DNA of 64,000 nucleotides from Pedosphaera sp. (GTDB lineage Bacteria > Verrucomicrobiota > Verrucomicrobiia > Limisphaerales > SXQI01): assembly GCA_025359965.1 (NCBI GenBank), contig JANYDC010000125.1:21117-85116 (forward strand), written 5' to 3'. Position 1 is the stretch's first letter; each line of letters starts with the position of its first letter. The translations under genes were made by a program, and so were the position numbers. This document shows, piece after piece, positions 53,690 to 62,313 of this stretch. Under the pieces are notes generated by a model, which made no database searches, was not told the origin of the DNA, and was given only the letters and a program-made list of their open reading frames with translations.

Positions 53690-55405
53690 TTACTTGGCGC
53701 GAGCTTCCGACAGGCGAAAGAACTCATTTTCCGCACCCCGCACGTCGTACCATACTGCTACGACGTCATTGGATTCCTGGCGAACCTGATAGTTTCCCGG
53801 GGAGTCTTCCTCATGCCACGGCAGGCTTGTTATGGAATTGGTTTGCCATTTCGGGCCCAGTTCTTGCCGCGCAGCCGAGCCCTCCTTCAATTGTTCGCGC
53901 AACCACAAGGTTTCAAAATCCAAGGTTGGATTGGGCTGATTGGTGGCGGCCTCGAAACGCTTATCGATTCGGTCCCAGAGAATGAGTTCCATATTGAGGA
54001 ATTTATTTTTCAGCGTTAAACGCGGAAGCACTGTCACGGTCACAGCGATTTTTGGGAGAGCCAAGTAGAAGACAGCACAACACAATAAAATGGACGCGGC
54101 AGTGATTCCGGCATTGCGTAGCCCTCTTCCCGACATGCCATCCTTGCCCGAGGCTACCCAATACACTACTAGCAAGAGAATCACCAGGGGGACGCTGGCA
54201 TAGTTCGTGACCGTAGTCAGTGCCCCGGATGCGCTATAAAGGACTTGGCGTTCATGCTGGTAAGGCCCCCACTCAAGATATGCATCCTCCTTCATATCCT
54301 TGCTGGTCAGTTCCGCAGTCAGCTTGGTTGCCACAGGGCTTCGGTTGACCCATTGGGTCAGGGCGGGATGTCCAATCACGAAGCCAGACGGGCCATGATA
54401 TGTTTCAACGGTCTCGTACTTCGGCTGCTCGCTTTGCGCCACTTTGAAATGCGATGACGCCGCCTGATTGGTACCAAACACGTAGAGGTCGATTTTACAT
54501 GTATTATTGTCAACGCCCGTCAGTCGCAGCGGGTAAACAGGTCGGTCCGTCTTAAACGTGAAGGAAAGGGGGTGCGCCTTGAGTGGCTCACTGCTGTTGG
54601 TTTCCAGGTGGAGCTTACTCGCGACAAAAAACCAACCTTCCCTCGCGTAATCCTGGATGACTGGCAGCGAATTTGTCGGGACCGTAAAACCGTTCGTAGC
54701 AAGCCATGACAGAAGAGTCGACCCATTAGTGGACGAGAGCGTGACTGTATCATAAACGCCGACCTTTTCTCTTTGCAGCACCTTCAAGCCAGCTATTTGA
54801 GCGTCGCCCCCTTTTGCTGAGGCCAAAGCAGGCAGGAGCATCCCTGCAAACACCCAAATGAAGAACCAAACAACCAGAATTTCCCATACAGACTTATTCT
54901 GGCGTTTTGCTCTCAATACAGTGAACAACACGAAGCCCAATCCTAATGAAGCCCAGAACCATTTGGGGGCATCGTGGATGACGACAGGTTGAAAAAGAAA
55001 TTGCAGGGTGGGAAAGAAACCTGCGGTGACAGGCTCAATTTTTGGCACGGAGGGCAGCGGTACCACCCATGCGAAATTCGTGCCGAAACCTTTGAAAGAA
55101 GTGTCAATCACCAGCCTTTCAACGCCATTCTCATAGTGGATCAAAGCGCGCTGATCGGGGATCTGTGGATCAGCAAGTGCAACCTTGCTAAACACCTTTC
55201 CATCCGCTCGCAAGCTCACGGAACCCACCCCTGTTGCGAAAAACAGGGCTATTAGCAGCAGCTGGCCCCACGAGGCCAACCTTACCAATCGGCTGCCTCC
55301 AGCAAAAATAGTTCCTTTAAAGATGGCTTGTGCTGAAACCCACTCGGATTCCGATGACTCCGAAAAGCCCGGCGGAACCGCTCTTGGATTTACTCTTGCG
55401 AACAT
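53690..55405 (-). CDS. DUF2330-like exported membrane protein, copy A
   Basis: A 571-residue protein. It starts at ATG 55405 (MFARVNPRA), one base after the stop of copy B (TGATATG), so the two are coupled; the longer frame is not needed. A hydrophobic signal-like helix (LLLIALFFATGVGSVSL) is followed by the DUF2330 signature DPQIPDQRALIHYENGVERLVIDTSFKG and AWVVPLPSVPKIEPVT, then a membrane helix, an ordered extracytoplasmic region (SSTNGSTLLSWLATNGFTVP, GWFFVASKLHL, TDRPVYPLRLTG), further helices, and a C-terminal WHEEDSPGNY, DVVAVWYDVRGAENEFFRLSEARAK. Function unknown. Sister copies are B and a decayed fragment. Confidence 0.8.
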   Translation of the reverse strand: MFARVNPRAVPPGFSESSESEWVSAQAIFKGTIFAGGSRLVRLASWGQLLLIALFFATGVGSVSLRADGKVFSKVALADPQIPDQRALIHYENGVERLVIDTSFKGFGTNFAWVVPLPSVPKIEPVTAGFFPTLQFLFQPVVIHDAPKWFWASLGLGFVLFTVLRAKRQNKSVWEILVVWFFIWVFAGMLLPALASAKGGDAQIAGLKVLQREKVGVYDTVTLSSTNGSTLLSWLATNGFTVPTNSLPVIQDYAREGWFFVASKLHLETNSSEPLKAHPLSFTFKTDRPVYPLRLTGVDNNTCKIDLYVFGTNQAASSHFKVAQSEQPKYETVETYHGPSGFVIGHPALTQWVNRSPVATKLTAELTSKDMKEDAYLEWGPYQHERQVLYSASGALTTVTNYASVPLVILLLVVYWVASGKDGMSGRGLRNAGITAASILLCCAVFYLALPKIAVTVTVLPRLTLKNKFLNMELILWDRIDKRFEAATNQPNPTLDFETLWLREQLKEGSAARQELGPKWQTNSITSLPWHEEDSPGNYQVRQESNDVVAVWYDVRGAENEFFRLSEARAK

Positions 55406-55406
55406 A

Positions 55407-57071
55407 TCATTGGTCAAGGGGTGGAAGGGAGGATTTCGCACGGGCTTCGGACAAGCGAAAAAATTCCCGTTCTTCACCGTAGGAACCGTACCAAACAGCA
55501 ACGACATCATTGGATTCCTGGCGGATGGTGTAATTCCCTGGGGAATCCTCCTCATGCCAGGGCATGTTTGTGAACGTATTGGTTTGCCATCTCGGTTTAA
55601 GCTCTTGGCGTGCTTCTGATGCCTCTTTCAATTGTTCCCGAAGCCACAAGGTTTCATACTCCAAAGTTGGGTGGGGCTTATTTGTGGCGGCCTTGTCACG
55701 CTCCTCGATTCGGTCCAGTAGGATGGATTTCATGATGGAGAAGGTTGATAGGTGCTGCAAACGCGGAAACTTCGATACTGTTACAGGAATCATCGGGAGT
55801 GCCGAACTGATGCCTAACCAGCAGATGAAGCAGGTTGTGATGACTGAGCTGGGCTTACATAACCAGTTGTGCGGTAAACTCGATTTGTTTCTGGTTCTCC
55901 AGTAATGTACGAGCAGCAGAATAACAAATGGGACGCTAACATAGTTGGCTGCGGTGATAGTTGCACCTTCTCGGCTGTATCGCACTAAACGTTCATGGTG
56001 GTATGGGATCCAGCGAAGATAGGCATCTTCCTTCATATCGTTGCTGGTCAGCTCGCCCGAGAGTTTGGTTGCAACGGGGCTTTGACTCACCCACTTGGCT
56101 ACTCCTGGATGCCCGATCGAGAAGCCGGAGCGTCGGAAGGATTGGTGCTTCTCGCCTGGGGTGTAATCCGGCTGTTCGCATTGCTCCACTTTGAAATATG
56201 ATGCCGTCGCCTGGTCTGTGCCAAACACGTACAATTCTATTTTGCAGGATTTGTTGTCGATACCGGTCATGCGCAGCGGGTAAACAGGTCTGTCTGTCTT
56301 GAACGTAAAGGAAAGGGGATGTGCGGCGAGTGGTTTCCCTGAGTTCGCCTCCAAGTGAAGCTTGCTCGCCACAAAAATCCAACCTTCCTTCGTGTAGTCC
56401 TGAATGACCGGCAGTGAACTGGTCGGGAGGGCAAAACCATTGGTGGAAAGCCAGGCTAAAAGACTCGTTCCATTGGTTGAAGAGAGCGTCACGGTATCGT
56501 AAACGCCGATTCTTCCCCTTTGAAGCACCTCTAGTCCGTCTGCTGTACTCGCAGTGCCAGCGGTCTGCGAAGCAGGAAGCAACATACTTGATGCGAACAC
56601 AAGGGTGCAGAGCAGTGCGAAAATTGCCAGACCATCTGTTTTCTTCTGCATGGCCCTCATAACGGTAAACACTCCATAACCAATGAAAAACACCATCAGA
56701 AAAATCATCGGCGGCTCGTGAATGATGGTGGGTTGGAAGAGGAATCGAAGGGTGGGAAAGAAGCCCGCGGTGACGGGTTCGATCTTCGGCACTGAAGGCA
56801 GGGGGACCACCCATGCGAAATTGGTGCCTGAACCTTTGAAAGAAGTGTCAATCACCAGCCTTTCAACGCCATTCTCGTAATGGATCAACGCACGTTGGTC
56901 CGGGATCTGTGGGTTGGCGAAGGCTGTCGTACTGCGATAAAATGCCCCATCCGCCCGCGCTTCAGCCGATCCCAAACCAACCATCAGGAGTAATGCGAAG
57001 AGGACCCGATGGCCGCATTTCGCAATTATTCTTAAGTTGCTGCCTCCAGCAATGACAGTTCCCTTAAACAT
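55407..57071 (-). CDS. DUF2330-like exported membrane protein, copy B
   Basis: A 554-residue paralogue of copy A with the same order: signal helix (VLFALLLMVGLGSAEARADG), DPQIPDQRALIHYENGVERL and AWVVPLPSVPKIEPVT near the start, membrane helices, a middle region (SSTNGTSLLAWLSTNGFALP, GWIFVASKLHLEANSG, TDRPVYPLRMTGIDN), and the C-terminal WHEEDSPGNYTIRQESNDVVAVWY, EFFRLSEARAK. The N-terminal coding segments of A and B share a 46-base identical block (55087-55132 and 56831-56876), implying recent duplication or conversion. Upstream of the ATG at 57071 is the decayed third copy. Function unknown. Confidence 0.8.
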   Translation of the reverse strand: MFKGTVIAGGSNLRIIAKCGHRVLFALLLMVGLGSAEARADGAFYRSTTAFANPQIPDQRALIHYENGVERLVIDTSFKGSGTNFAWVVPLPSVPKIEPVTAGFFPTLRFLFQPTIIHEPPMIFLMVFFIGYGVFTVMRAMQKKTDGLAIFALLCTLVFASSMLLPASQTAGTASTADGLEVLQRGRIGVYDTVTLSSTNGTSLLAWLSTNGFALPTSSLPVIQDYTKEGWIFVASKLHLEANSGKPLAAHPLSFTFKTDRPVYPLRMTGIDNKSCKIELYVFGTDQATASYFKVEQCEQPDYTPGEKHQSFRRSGFSIGHPGVAKWVSQSPVATKLSGELTSNDMKEDAYLRWIPYHHERLVRYSREGATITAANYVSVPFVILLLVHYWRTRNKSSLPHNWLCKPSSVITTCFICWLGISSALPMIPVTVSKFPRLQHLSTFSIMKSILLDRIEERDKAATNKPHPTLEYETLWLREQLKEASEARQELKPRWQTNTFTNMPWHEEDSPGNYTIRQESNDVVAVWYGSYGEEREFFRLSEARAKSSLPPLDQ

Positions 57072-57173
57072 GGCTTGAAAGGAAATCTAGCTGAGTTTCT
57101 GTTCTTTAGCCAAGCATTGTAGAAAAACCAATTGGTGGCGGCCACTGACAACCAAGCAAAACGTGTAATTGAG

Positions 57174-57650
57174 TCACTTGGCTCGGATTTCGGACAGGCG
57201 AAAGAACTCGTTTTCGGCACCCTGCGTGTCGTACCAGACAGCCACGACATCATTCGATTCCTGACGGACAAGGTAGTTTCCTGGGGAGTCTTCCTCATGC
57301 CAAGGCCGGCTCGTTAAGGAATTGGTTTGCGAGCTTGAGCCCAGTTCTTTGCGCGCAGCTGAACCTCTAGTTTATGACAGTGGTCAGTGCCACGGGTGCG
57401 CTGTAGAAGACTGGCTGTTCATGTTGGTGGTGCGCCCACTGGAGTTAGGCATCCTCCTTCACATCCTTGCTGGACAGCTCCGCAGTCAACTTGGTTGCAA
57501 CAGGGCATTGGTTGATCCATTTGATCAGGTCGGGGTGTTCAATTGGAAAGCCAGACTGACTTAAAAATGTTTTTTGTTGGCTGGCGCGTAATTTGGCTCT
57601 TCGAATATCCGCAAGCTCATTGCCGAAAGACACGCGCTGGACTAAGTGCA
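57174..57650 (-). pseudogene. Decayed third DUF2330 copy
   Basis: Reading the minus strand, 57174-57360 encodes the C-terminus (PWHEEDSPGNY, QESNDVVAVWYD, EFFRLSEIRAK, stop), closest to copy A. A deletion joins it near 57370 to a segment matching the middle of copy A (GFPIEHPDLIKWINQCPVATKLTAELSSKDVKEDA). The frame is interrupted, and about 330 bases present in copy A are missing. The left part of the gene is absent; the remnant ends near the EreA-like gene stop. It is clearly a pseudogene. Confidence 0.85.
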
Positions 57651-58906
57651 TCCACCACGAGCATCCCATCAAACGCTCCCGGAGTCGCAGGAGCCTGACT
57701 CGCTCCGTTCTTCCGCAAATCAATGAGGAATGGGCGGGGCGCAGGTTCACCAGGCCCGGAAATTAATTCCGAAGCAGAAGCACTTTCATTCATTCCTATT
57801 ACGAGAAGGTCTTTTCCCAGACTCGCACGAAGGTGCTGGCCCATGGCGGTCGGCATCCGCTCCAAGGCCCGCCATGGAGCAAACGTGGCGGGCGCGGATT
57901 GCACGTGAGCATTGTGGGCTACGACCAGCAGGCGTCCTCCTTGGCCCTGCTGGTTGAGCGCCCAAAGCACGTTTTCCGCCATCGCGGCATCCCGCACGTT
58001 TATCATTTTCCATGCGCTCGGCGGGACCTGATCGTAGGGTGGACCCACAGGGGCCACCCGGAACATGCGATCCGCCTGCCGCGCAACGATCGAGGCGCGA
58101 AGGGCACATTCATATTCTGCCGCCGGGGCGGCGGCAAGGAAGGTCACGCGCTCACGTTCAAGCAGCGCGATAAGATCGTCAGTGGCTGCCGTGAGCGCAT
58201 CGTGTTCCGATTTTGTCATCGTAACCGCTGGATCACCGGAAAGGCGGGGCCACCACGGTTCAAAAAGACTTTCAAGAGAGCGTGCCGAGGCGGCATCAAC
58301 CTTGCGCAGATAGGCCAAAGCTAATTTGATCGCCGCCGGAGTTGGACGCGATCCCCAAGGACCGGTGTAACTCAGGTCAATGGCATAGAAACGAACAGGG
58401 CGTTTTCGTCCTGGGCCTGCGTTATAGTCATGCATCCAGCGAATCAGATGCAGATTCTCCTGCAACGGTTCTGATGACCACGTCCGGTTCTCCGCAAGGG
58501 CTGCCTCGGCTGTTCCTGGTCCACCAGAAACATAATCGGATAAGGACCGTGACTCTGGAAAAGCGGACTCCACCGCAATGGCGGTAAATCCGAGTTCCTC
58601 GACCAGATACTCGAACAATCTGTTGCGAAAGGTGAGTGGTTGGTGGACACCATGGGCCGGCTCACCCAATGCCACCACCCGCGCATCACCGACCATGGCG
58701 CGAATCGGAGAAAGATCAGACCGGTCCCCTCCGGGGTCCAGTCCCCTAAGAGGTATGGCAGTCCTGGTCGCCGGGTGTTCCTCGATGACTTTGGCTGGTA
58801 TGACAGCCTGGCCATCGGCTGCTGTCACATCCGATAAGCCGAAGAACGCAGACATGACCATAAGCGCGCCAATCCTACCGGAAAATAAGATGCTCCTCTT
58901 TTTCAT
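57617..58906 (-). CDS. Exported erythromycin esterase family protein
   Basis: A 429-residue protein of the erythromycin-esterase family (EreA/EreB fold). The N-terminus MKKRSILFSGRIGALMVMSAFFGLSDVTAAD is a signal peptide, unlike the cytoplasmic resistance enzymes. Conserved stretches: ALGEPAHGVHQPLTFRNRLFEYLVEELGFTAIAVESAFPES with Glu and His of the active site, RFYAIDLSY, RDAAMAENVLWAL, and VVAHNAHVQ with the second His. Many family members are not macrolide esterases, so resistance is not implied. It follows the phospholipase C gene by 33 bp and probably shares its transcript. Confidence 0.85.
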   Translation of the reverse strand: MKKRSILFSGRIGALMVMSAFFGLSDVTAADGQAVIPAKVIEEHPATRTAIPLRGLDPGGDRSDLSPIRAMVGDARVVALGEPAHGVHQPLTFRNRLFEYLVEELGFTAIAVESAFPESRSLSDYVSGGPGTAEAALAENRTWSSEPLQENLHLIRWMHDYNAGPGRKRPVRFYAIDLSYTGPWGSRPTPAAIKLALAYLRKVDAASARSLESLFEPWWPRLSGDPAVTMTKSEHDALTAATDDLIALLERERVTFLAAAPAAEYECALRASIVARQADRMFRVAPVGPPYDQVPPSAWKMINVRDAAMAENVLWALNQQGQGGRLLVVAHNAHVQSAPATFAPWRALERMPTAMGQHLRASLGKDLLVIGMNESASASELISGPGEPAPRPFLIDLRKNGASQAPATPGAFDGMLVVDALSPARVFRQ

Positions 58907-58939
58907 TCGTATGGAACTCTATTTATCCATGTTTCAAAA

Positions 58940-61480
58940 TTAAACAACCCCGCCCATGGCGGGATCGCTATAACTTTCCCGGCCGGTTTCGATATGTCCG
59001 GCGTGTCGCTGGTAGAATTCTTCGAATTGTTGGGCTTTGATTTGAAGATCGTACCAACCGTGGCTTGCCTCCAAGCTCAGGGCAATCTTGGATTCGGCGG
59101 CGGCTGAACCTGCGGCTCCCAAAACGACTGTCTGCAATTTTTGGCCATACGCAAGGTCACTCACCAAAACGGTCAGGCCTTGGGTGCCGCGATTTTTGAG
59201 TGTCAGCACGGTGTCCGATTTCTTGCCCTTGCCAAGGGAAGATTGATCCAAGCATGCCTCCAGTTGCGGATCGTGCGCATCGCCTTTGAATTCCCTCATG
59301 AAACCGTTGGGGCCGTGAACACAAAGGTGGTAGGCCGCATTTGCAAAATCTGACAGGGACCAATCACCGGTGATCCGATCTCCGGCCGTCACCGCGTAGG
59401 CCCATGTTCTCCCCTTCTCAAGGGCTGCCCCGCTTTTCTTAGAATCACCTGATTTTCCCGGGGCATAAATATGGAATGGCGCGCCTGCTGACTGTTTTCC
59501 GAAAAGGGCTTTGCCCGCTGCAAACTGGATGATGAAGGATTTACGGTCTTCACTGAGTGCTCCATCCACCGCAAGTTCGTAGGGCAGGGGGCATGCTGGG
59601 CGAGTGCCTTTCTCTTGGCGTGGCATGAACGGTGCGGAACCTGGATTTTGTCCGGCCTGAGCGCATTCTTCTGGGCTCAGTTTTTTAAAACCGCTGGGCA
59701 ATTGTTTGAATTGCGCCTGATGGATCGAGCCTAGAAAGGCTTCACGTTCCACGGCCTTCGGCAGCTCCATCTTCTCACCTCGATAGGGCCGGAAGGCCGA
59801 ACTCAAATCTCCACAGACGGTTCTTCGCCATGCGCTGATGTTGGTTTCGCGGATCTCCTTGCCTGTTTTGTGGGTCAGCCAGTTTTCGAGGAGCTGAAGC
59901 ACCGAGGTGTGATCGAACACTTGAGAACAAACGTATCCACCGCGACTCCACGGCGAGGCAATCACCAACGGCACGCGAAAACCGAGGCCAATTGGGTCAG
60001 TAGGAGTAGACTCAGTGATTTTGGAATCACCCTCGGCTAGGCGATGAACCAGCTCGTTGGCGGTATCTAGATTGGCCGAGGCCTTTCCCGTCTCCGGATG
60101 CTGTGGATGAGGAGGAACAAATGGCGGCACATGATCGAAATAACCGTCGTTCTCGTCGTAACACAGAACGAAGATGGTCTTTTTCCAAACCTCAGGATTC
60201 TTGGTCAGGATATCCATCACTTCGCTGAGGTACCAAGCCCCATACCAGGGCGCACCAGGATGGTCGGAAAAATTCTCCGGGGCCACGATCCATGACACCG
60301 CAGGCAATTTGCCCGTGTGAACATCCTCGCGAAATTGATGCAGCACATCGCCCTTCGGGACCTGCATCCGTCTGTCGGTTTGACCCTCCTTGTAAGCCAG
60401 CTCGGTCATCTTGCGATAATCGGGATCGCCCTCATTGGTGGTGAACGCCTTGCGATGAAGATTTTTAGCACGCTCAGTAAGCTTGGCAAAATTCTCCTCA
60501 GTGTATGTCTTCAGATGATTGCGGACTTCCTGCAGTTCCGCGCGAGTGGAGTTCTGTTTCTTCTTCTGCGCTTCAGTGGTGAGGAGGCCGTTCTCCATCC
60601 CCGTCAGCTTGGCTGCCAACGCCTTTTCTCGCGCAGGTAATTGATGCCGGTAAGATGCGCTGAAACGGACATTATACTGGGCGAACCATTCGATGGGATT
60701 GTCCGTAAAATTCGCCAGCCACCGCTCTTCCTCGCTATTAAGCCCTGTTTCGAGGCTGAGTTCGTTTTGATAAATCCGCCAGGAAACACCCGCATCTTCC
60801 AGGCGTTCGGGAAAGGTCGTCCAGTGGGCTTCCGATCCATAATCCACGTCGGAATTCCAGACATTCGCCTTCGTTTCAATGGACGGTTTTGCCCGGATGG
60901 TGCCAGTCCAGAGATGCAACCGGTTCGGTGTGGTGCCTGTCAGTGACGAACAAAAATTCTGATCGCAAACCGTGAAGGCGTCGGCCAGAGCATAGTAGAA
61001 AGGAAGGTCATCGCGGTTGTAATAACCCATGGTCAGCGGCATCTGGGCGTACTCCTTGTGGCCCGACGGCTTGGCCGGAAGCCATTGGTCCAGTTTGCCA
61101 CCATTGCGGGCGGCGGTCTGATCACCCCATGAGTGCGGCAGCGCACTCATCCAGGTGGATTTGGTATCCTTGATGTTCAACCGAAAGGGCGCATACGTTT
61201 CACCGTGAGCATTGGTTTGCAGCCAGACCGGATTACCATCGGGAAGCTTGACCGCGCGCGGATCATTAAAACCGCGCACGCCCCTCAAAGCGCCAAAGCA
61301 GTGGTCAAACGAGCGATTCTCCTGCATCAGAATCACCACATGCTCAGCGTCCAGGTAAGTGGTGCCGGGCGATGGATCAATGGCGAAGGCCCTTTCAACG
61401 GCCGCAGTATGAGCTGACGACAATCCTCCTCCCGCCGCGAGGAGAGCGGCTTTTTTCAGAAACTCACGACGCGATTCCAT
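58940..61480 (-). CDS. Tat-exported phosphocholine-specific phospholipase C
   Basis: An 846-residue phospholipase C of the non-haemolytic PlcN/PlcH type, which cleaves phosphatidylcholine or sphingomyelin. The start (ESRREFLKKAALLAAGG) is a Tat signal with the RR motif. The catalytic domain has VVILMQENRSFDHCFGALRGVRGFNDPRA, NRDDLPFYYALADAFTVCDQNFCSSLTGTTPNRLHLWTGT with the nucleophile Thr region, and CYDENDGYFDHVPPFVPP. The C-terminus has two beta-domains (about 630-840) as in PlcN, including TVLTLKNRGTQGLTVLVSDLAYG. ATG 61480 is the best start. Confidence 0.92.
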   Translation of the reverse strand: MESRREFLKKAALLAAGGGLSSAHTAAVERAFAIDPSPGTTYLDAEHVVILMQENRSFDHCFGALRGVRGFNDPRAVKLPDGNPVWLQTNAHGETYAPFRLNIKDTKSTWMSALPHSWGDQTAARNGGKLDQWLPAKPSGHKEYAQMPLTMGYYNRDDLPFYYALADAFTVCDQNFCSSLTGTTPNRLHLWTGTIRAKPSIETKANVWNSDVDYGSEAHWTTFPERLEDAGVSWRIYQNELSLETGLNSEEERWLANFTDNPIEWFAQYNVRFSASYRHQLPAREKALAAKLTGMENGLLTTEAQKKKQNSTRAELQEVRNHLKTYTEENFAKLTERAKNLHRKAFTTNEGDPDYRKMTELAYKEGQTDRRMQVPKGDVLHQFREDVHTGKLPAVSWIVAPENFSDHPGAPWYGAWYLSEVMDILTKNPEVWKKTIFVLCYDENDGYFDHVPPFVPPHPQHPETGKASANLDTANELVHRLAEGDSKITESTPTDPIGLGFRVPLVIASPWSRGGYVCSQVFDHTSVLQLLENWLTHKTGKEIRETNISAWRRTVCGDLSSAFRPYRGEKMELPKAVEREAFLGSIHQAQFKQLPSGFKKLSPEECAQAGQNPGSAPFMPRQEKGTRPACPLPYELAVDGALSEDRKSFIIQFAAGKALFGKQSAGAPFHIYAPGKSGDSKKSGAALEKGRTWAYAVTAGDRITGDWSLSDFANAAYHLCVHGPNGFMREFKGDAHDPQLEACLDQSSLGKGKKSDTVLTLKNRGTQGLTVLVSDLAYGQKLQTVVLGAAGSAAAESKIALSLEASHGWYDLQIKAQQFEEFYQRHAGHIETGRESYSDPAMGGVV

Positions 61481-61584
61481 AGTTCGCAAGAAATTTAACG
61501 CGCACCCTTTCAATGACTAGCTCAAACACAGACGAAAGGGTGACATTTGTGCGACAACCATTCGAGATTCGACATGGAACAAAC

Positions 61585-61598
61585 ATGAGTACGCTCAT
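61585..61598. promoter_or_regulatory. Operator-like palindrome, copy 1
   Basis: ATGAG-TACG-CTCAT, perfect 5-bp arms, 66 bases upstream of the TetR start. A second copy with the same arms and similar centre lies at 61634-61647. The two centres are 49 bases apart. Together they suggest TetR autoregulation. Confidence 0.6.
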
Positions 61599-61603
61599 AG
61601 TTG

Positions 61604-61631
61604 TTGACAGCAGAGGCTTCGCTGCATAAAT
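61604..61631 (+). promoter_or_regulatory. Sigma-70-like promoter of the TetR-ABC1 operon
   Basis: TTGACA (61604-61609) and ATAAAT (61626-61631) are spaced by 16 bases, with TG-C just upstream of the -10 box. They lie between the two operator copies. Confidence 0.6.
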
Positions 61632-61649
61632 AAATGAGCATACTCATTT
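61632..61649. promoter_or_regulatory. Operator-like palindrome, copy 2
   Basis: AAATGAG-CATA-CTCATTT has 7-bp perfect arms and ends one base before the TetR ATG at 61651. It shares the ATGAG/CTCAT arms with copy 1. A bound repressor here would block transcription and could overlap the ribosome-binding site, explaining the lack of an obvious Shine-Dalgarno. Confidence 0.65.
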
Positions 61650-61650
61650 T

Positions 61651-62313
61651 ATGAAAACGACACGCGCCAAACCGAAAGATGAAAAAAAGCCCTCCGGCAA
61701 GCGGGATCGGAACAAGGAGAAAACGAAGCAACAAATTTTGGCGGCTGCACTGGAATTGTTTCGCAAGCATGGTCTTGAGGGGACCACCACCAAACAGATC
61801 TCCCAAAAGTCGAAAATCGCCGAGGGGACGCTGTTCAATTATTTTAAGACGAAAGAGGATTTGGCGCTGTATTTTTTTCAAAAAGAGACTTCCGACTTGA
61901 TTAAATGGTTCGCCAAGGAGGAGCGGCTGCAAAAGGCGCCACTGCCGGAGAAGCTTTTCGCGATCATCCACCGCCAGCTTGAGTACATCACGCCGTATGA
62001 GGATTTTATCGGTGCGGTATTCTTTCGCTCGCTGCAAGCCCATTCCAAGCTGAGTCCGCTGAGTTTGGAGTCGCAGGAGTTAAGGTTGAAATACCTGCGC
62101 TTTGTGCGCGATGTATTGCAACAGGCCGAGGAAAACGAGGAAATACCGCGTGTGGGAGAAATGGGGGCGTATGCCGTTGGGCTGTTTTACGTGGGGATCG
62201 TCATGCACTGGCTGCATGATGGCTCGGAAGGGAAACAAAAAACGCTGGCACTGCTGGATCGATCGCTCAATCTTGCCACCAAAGTGCTGAAGAAAGGTGG
62301 GTGGGACTGGTGA
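61651..62313 (+). CDS. TetR/AcrR-family transcriptional regulator
   Basis: A 220-residue TetR-type one-component regulator. Residues 25-70 hold the helix-turn-helix: TKQQILAAALELFRKHGLEGTTTKQISQKSKIAEGTLFNYFKTKEDLALYFF, the family's best-conserved part. The remaining 150 residues are helical ligand-binding and dimerisation segments. The first 20 residues are Lys-rich. It overlaps the kinase start (GTGA, 62310-62313), so both are translated from one message. The paired palindromes upstream make autorepression likely, with an unknown ligand. Confidence 0.93.
   Translation: MKTTRAKPKDEKKPSGKRDRNKEKTKQQILAAALELFRKHGLEGTTTKQISQKSKIAEGTLFNYFKTKEDLALYFFQKETSDLIKWFAKEERLQKAPLPEKLFAIIHRQLEYITPYEDFIGAVFFRSLQAHSKLSPLSLESQELRLKYLRFVRDVLQQAEENEEIPRVGEMGAYAVGLFYVGIVMHWLHDGSEGKQKTLALLDRSLNLATKVLKKGGWDW

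Noticed and set aside
55993..56814. 273-residue minus-strand alternative frame inside DUF2330 copy B
   Set aside because: Shadow of the real frame, whose conserved DUF2330 signature and C-terminus match copy A.
61522..62043. 173-residue minus-strand open frame over the TetR gene
   Set aside because: Antisense of a clear TetR helix-turn-helix; no independent motif.
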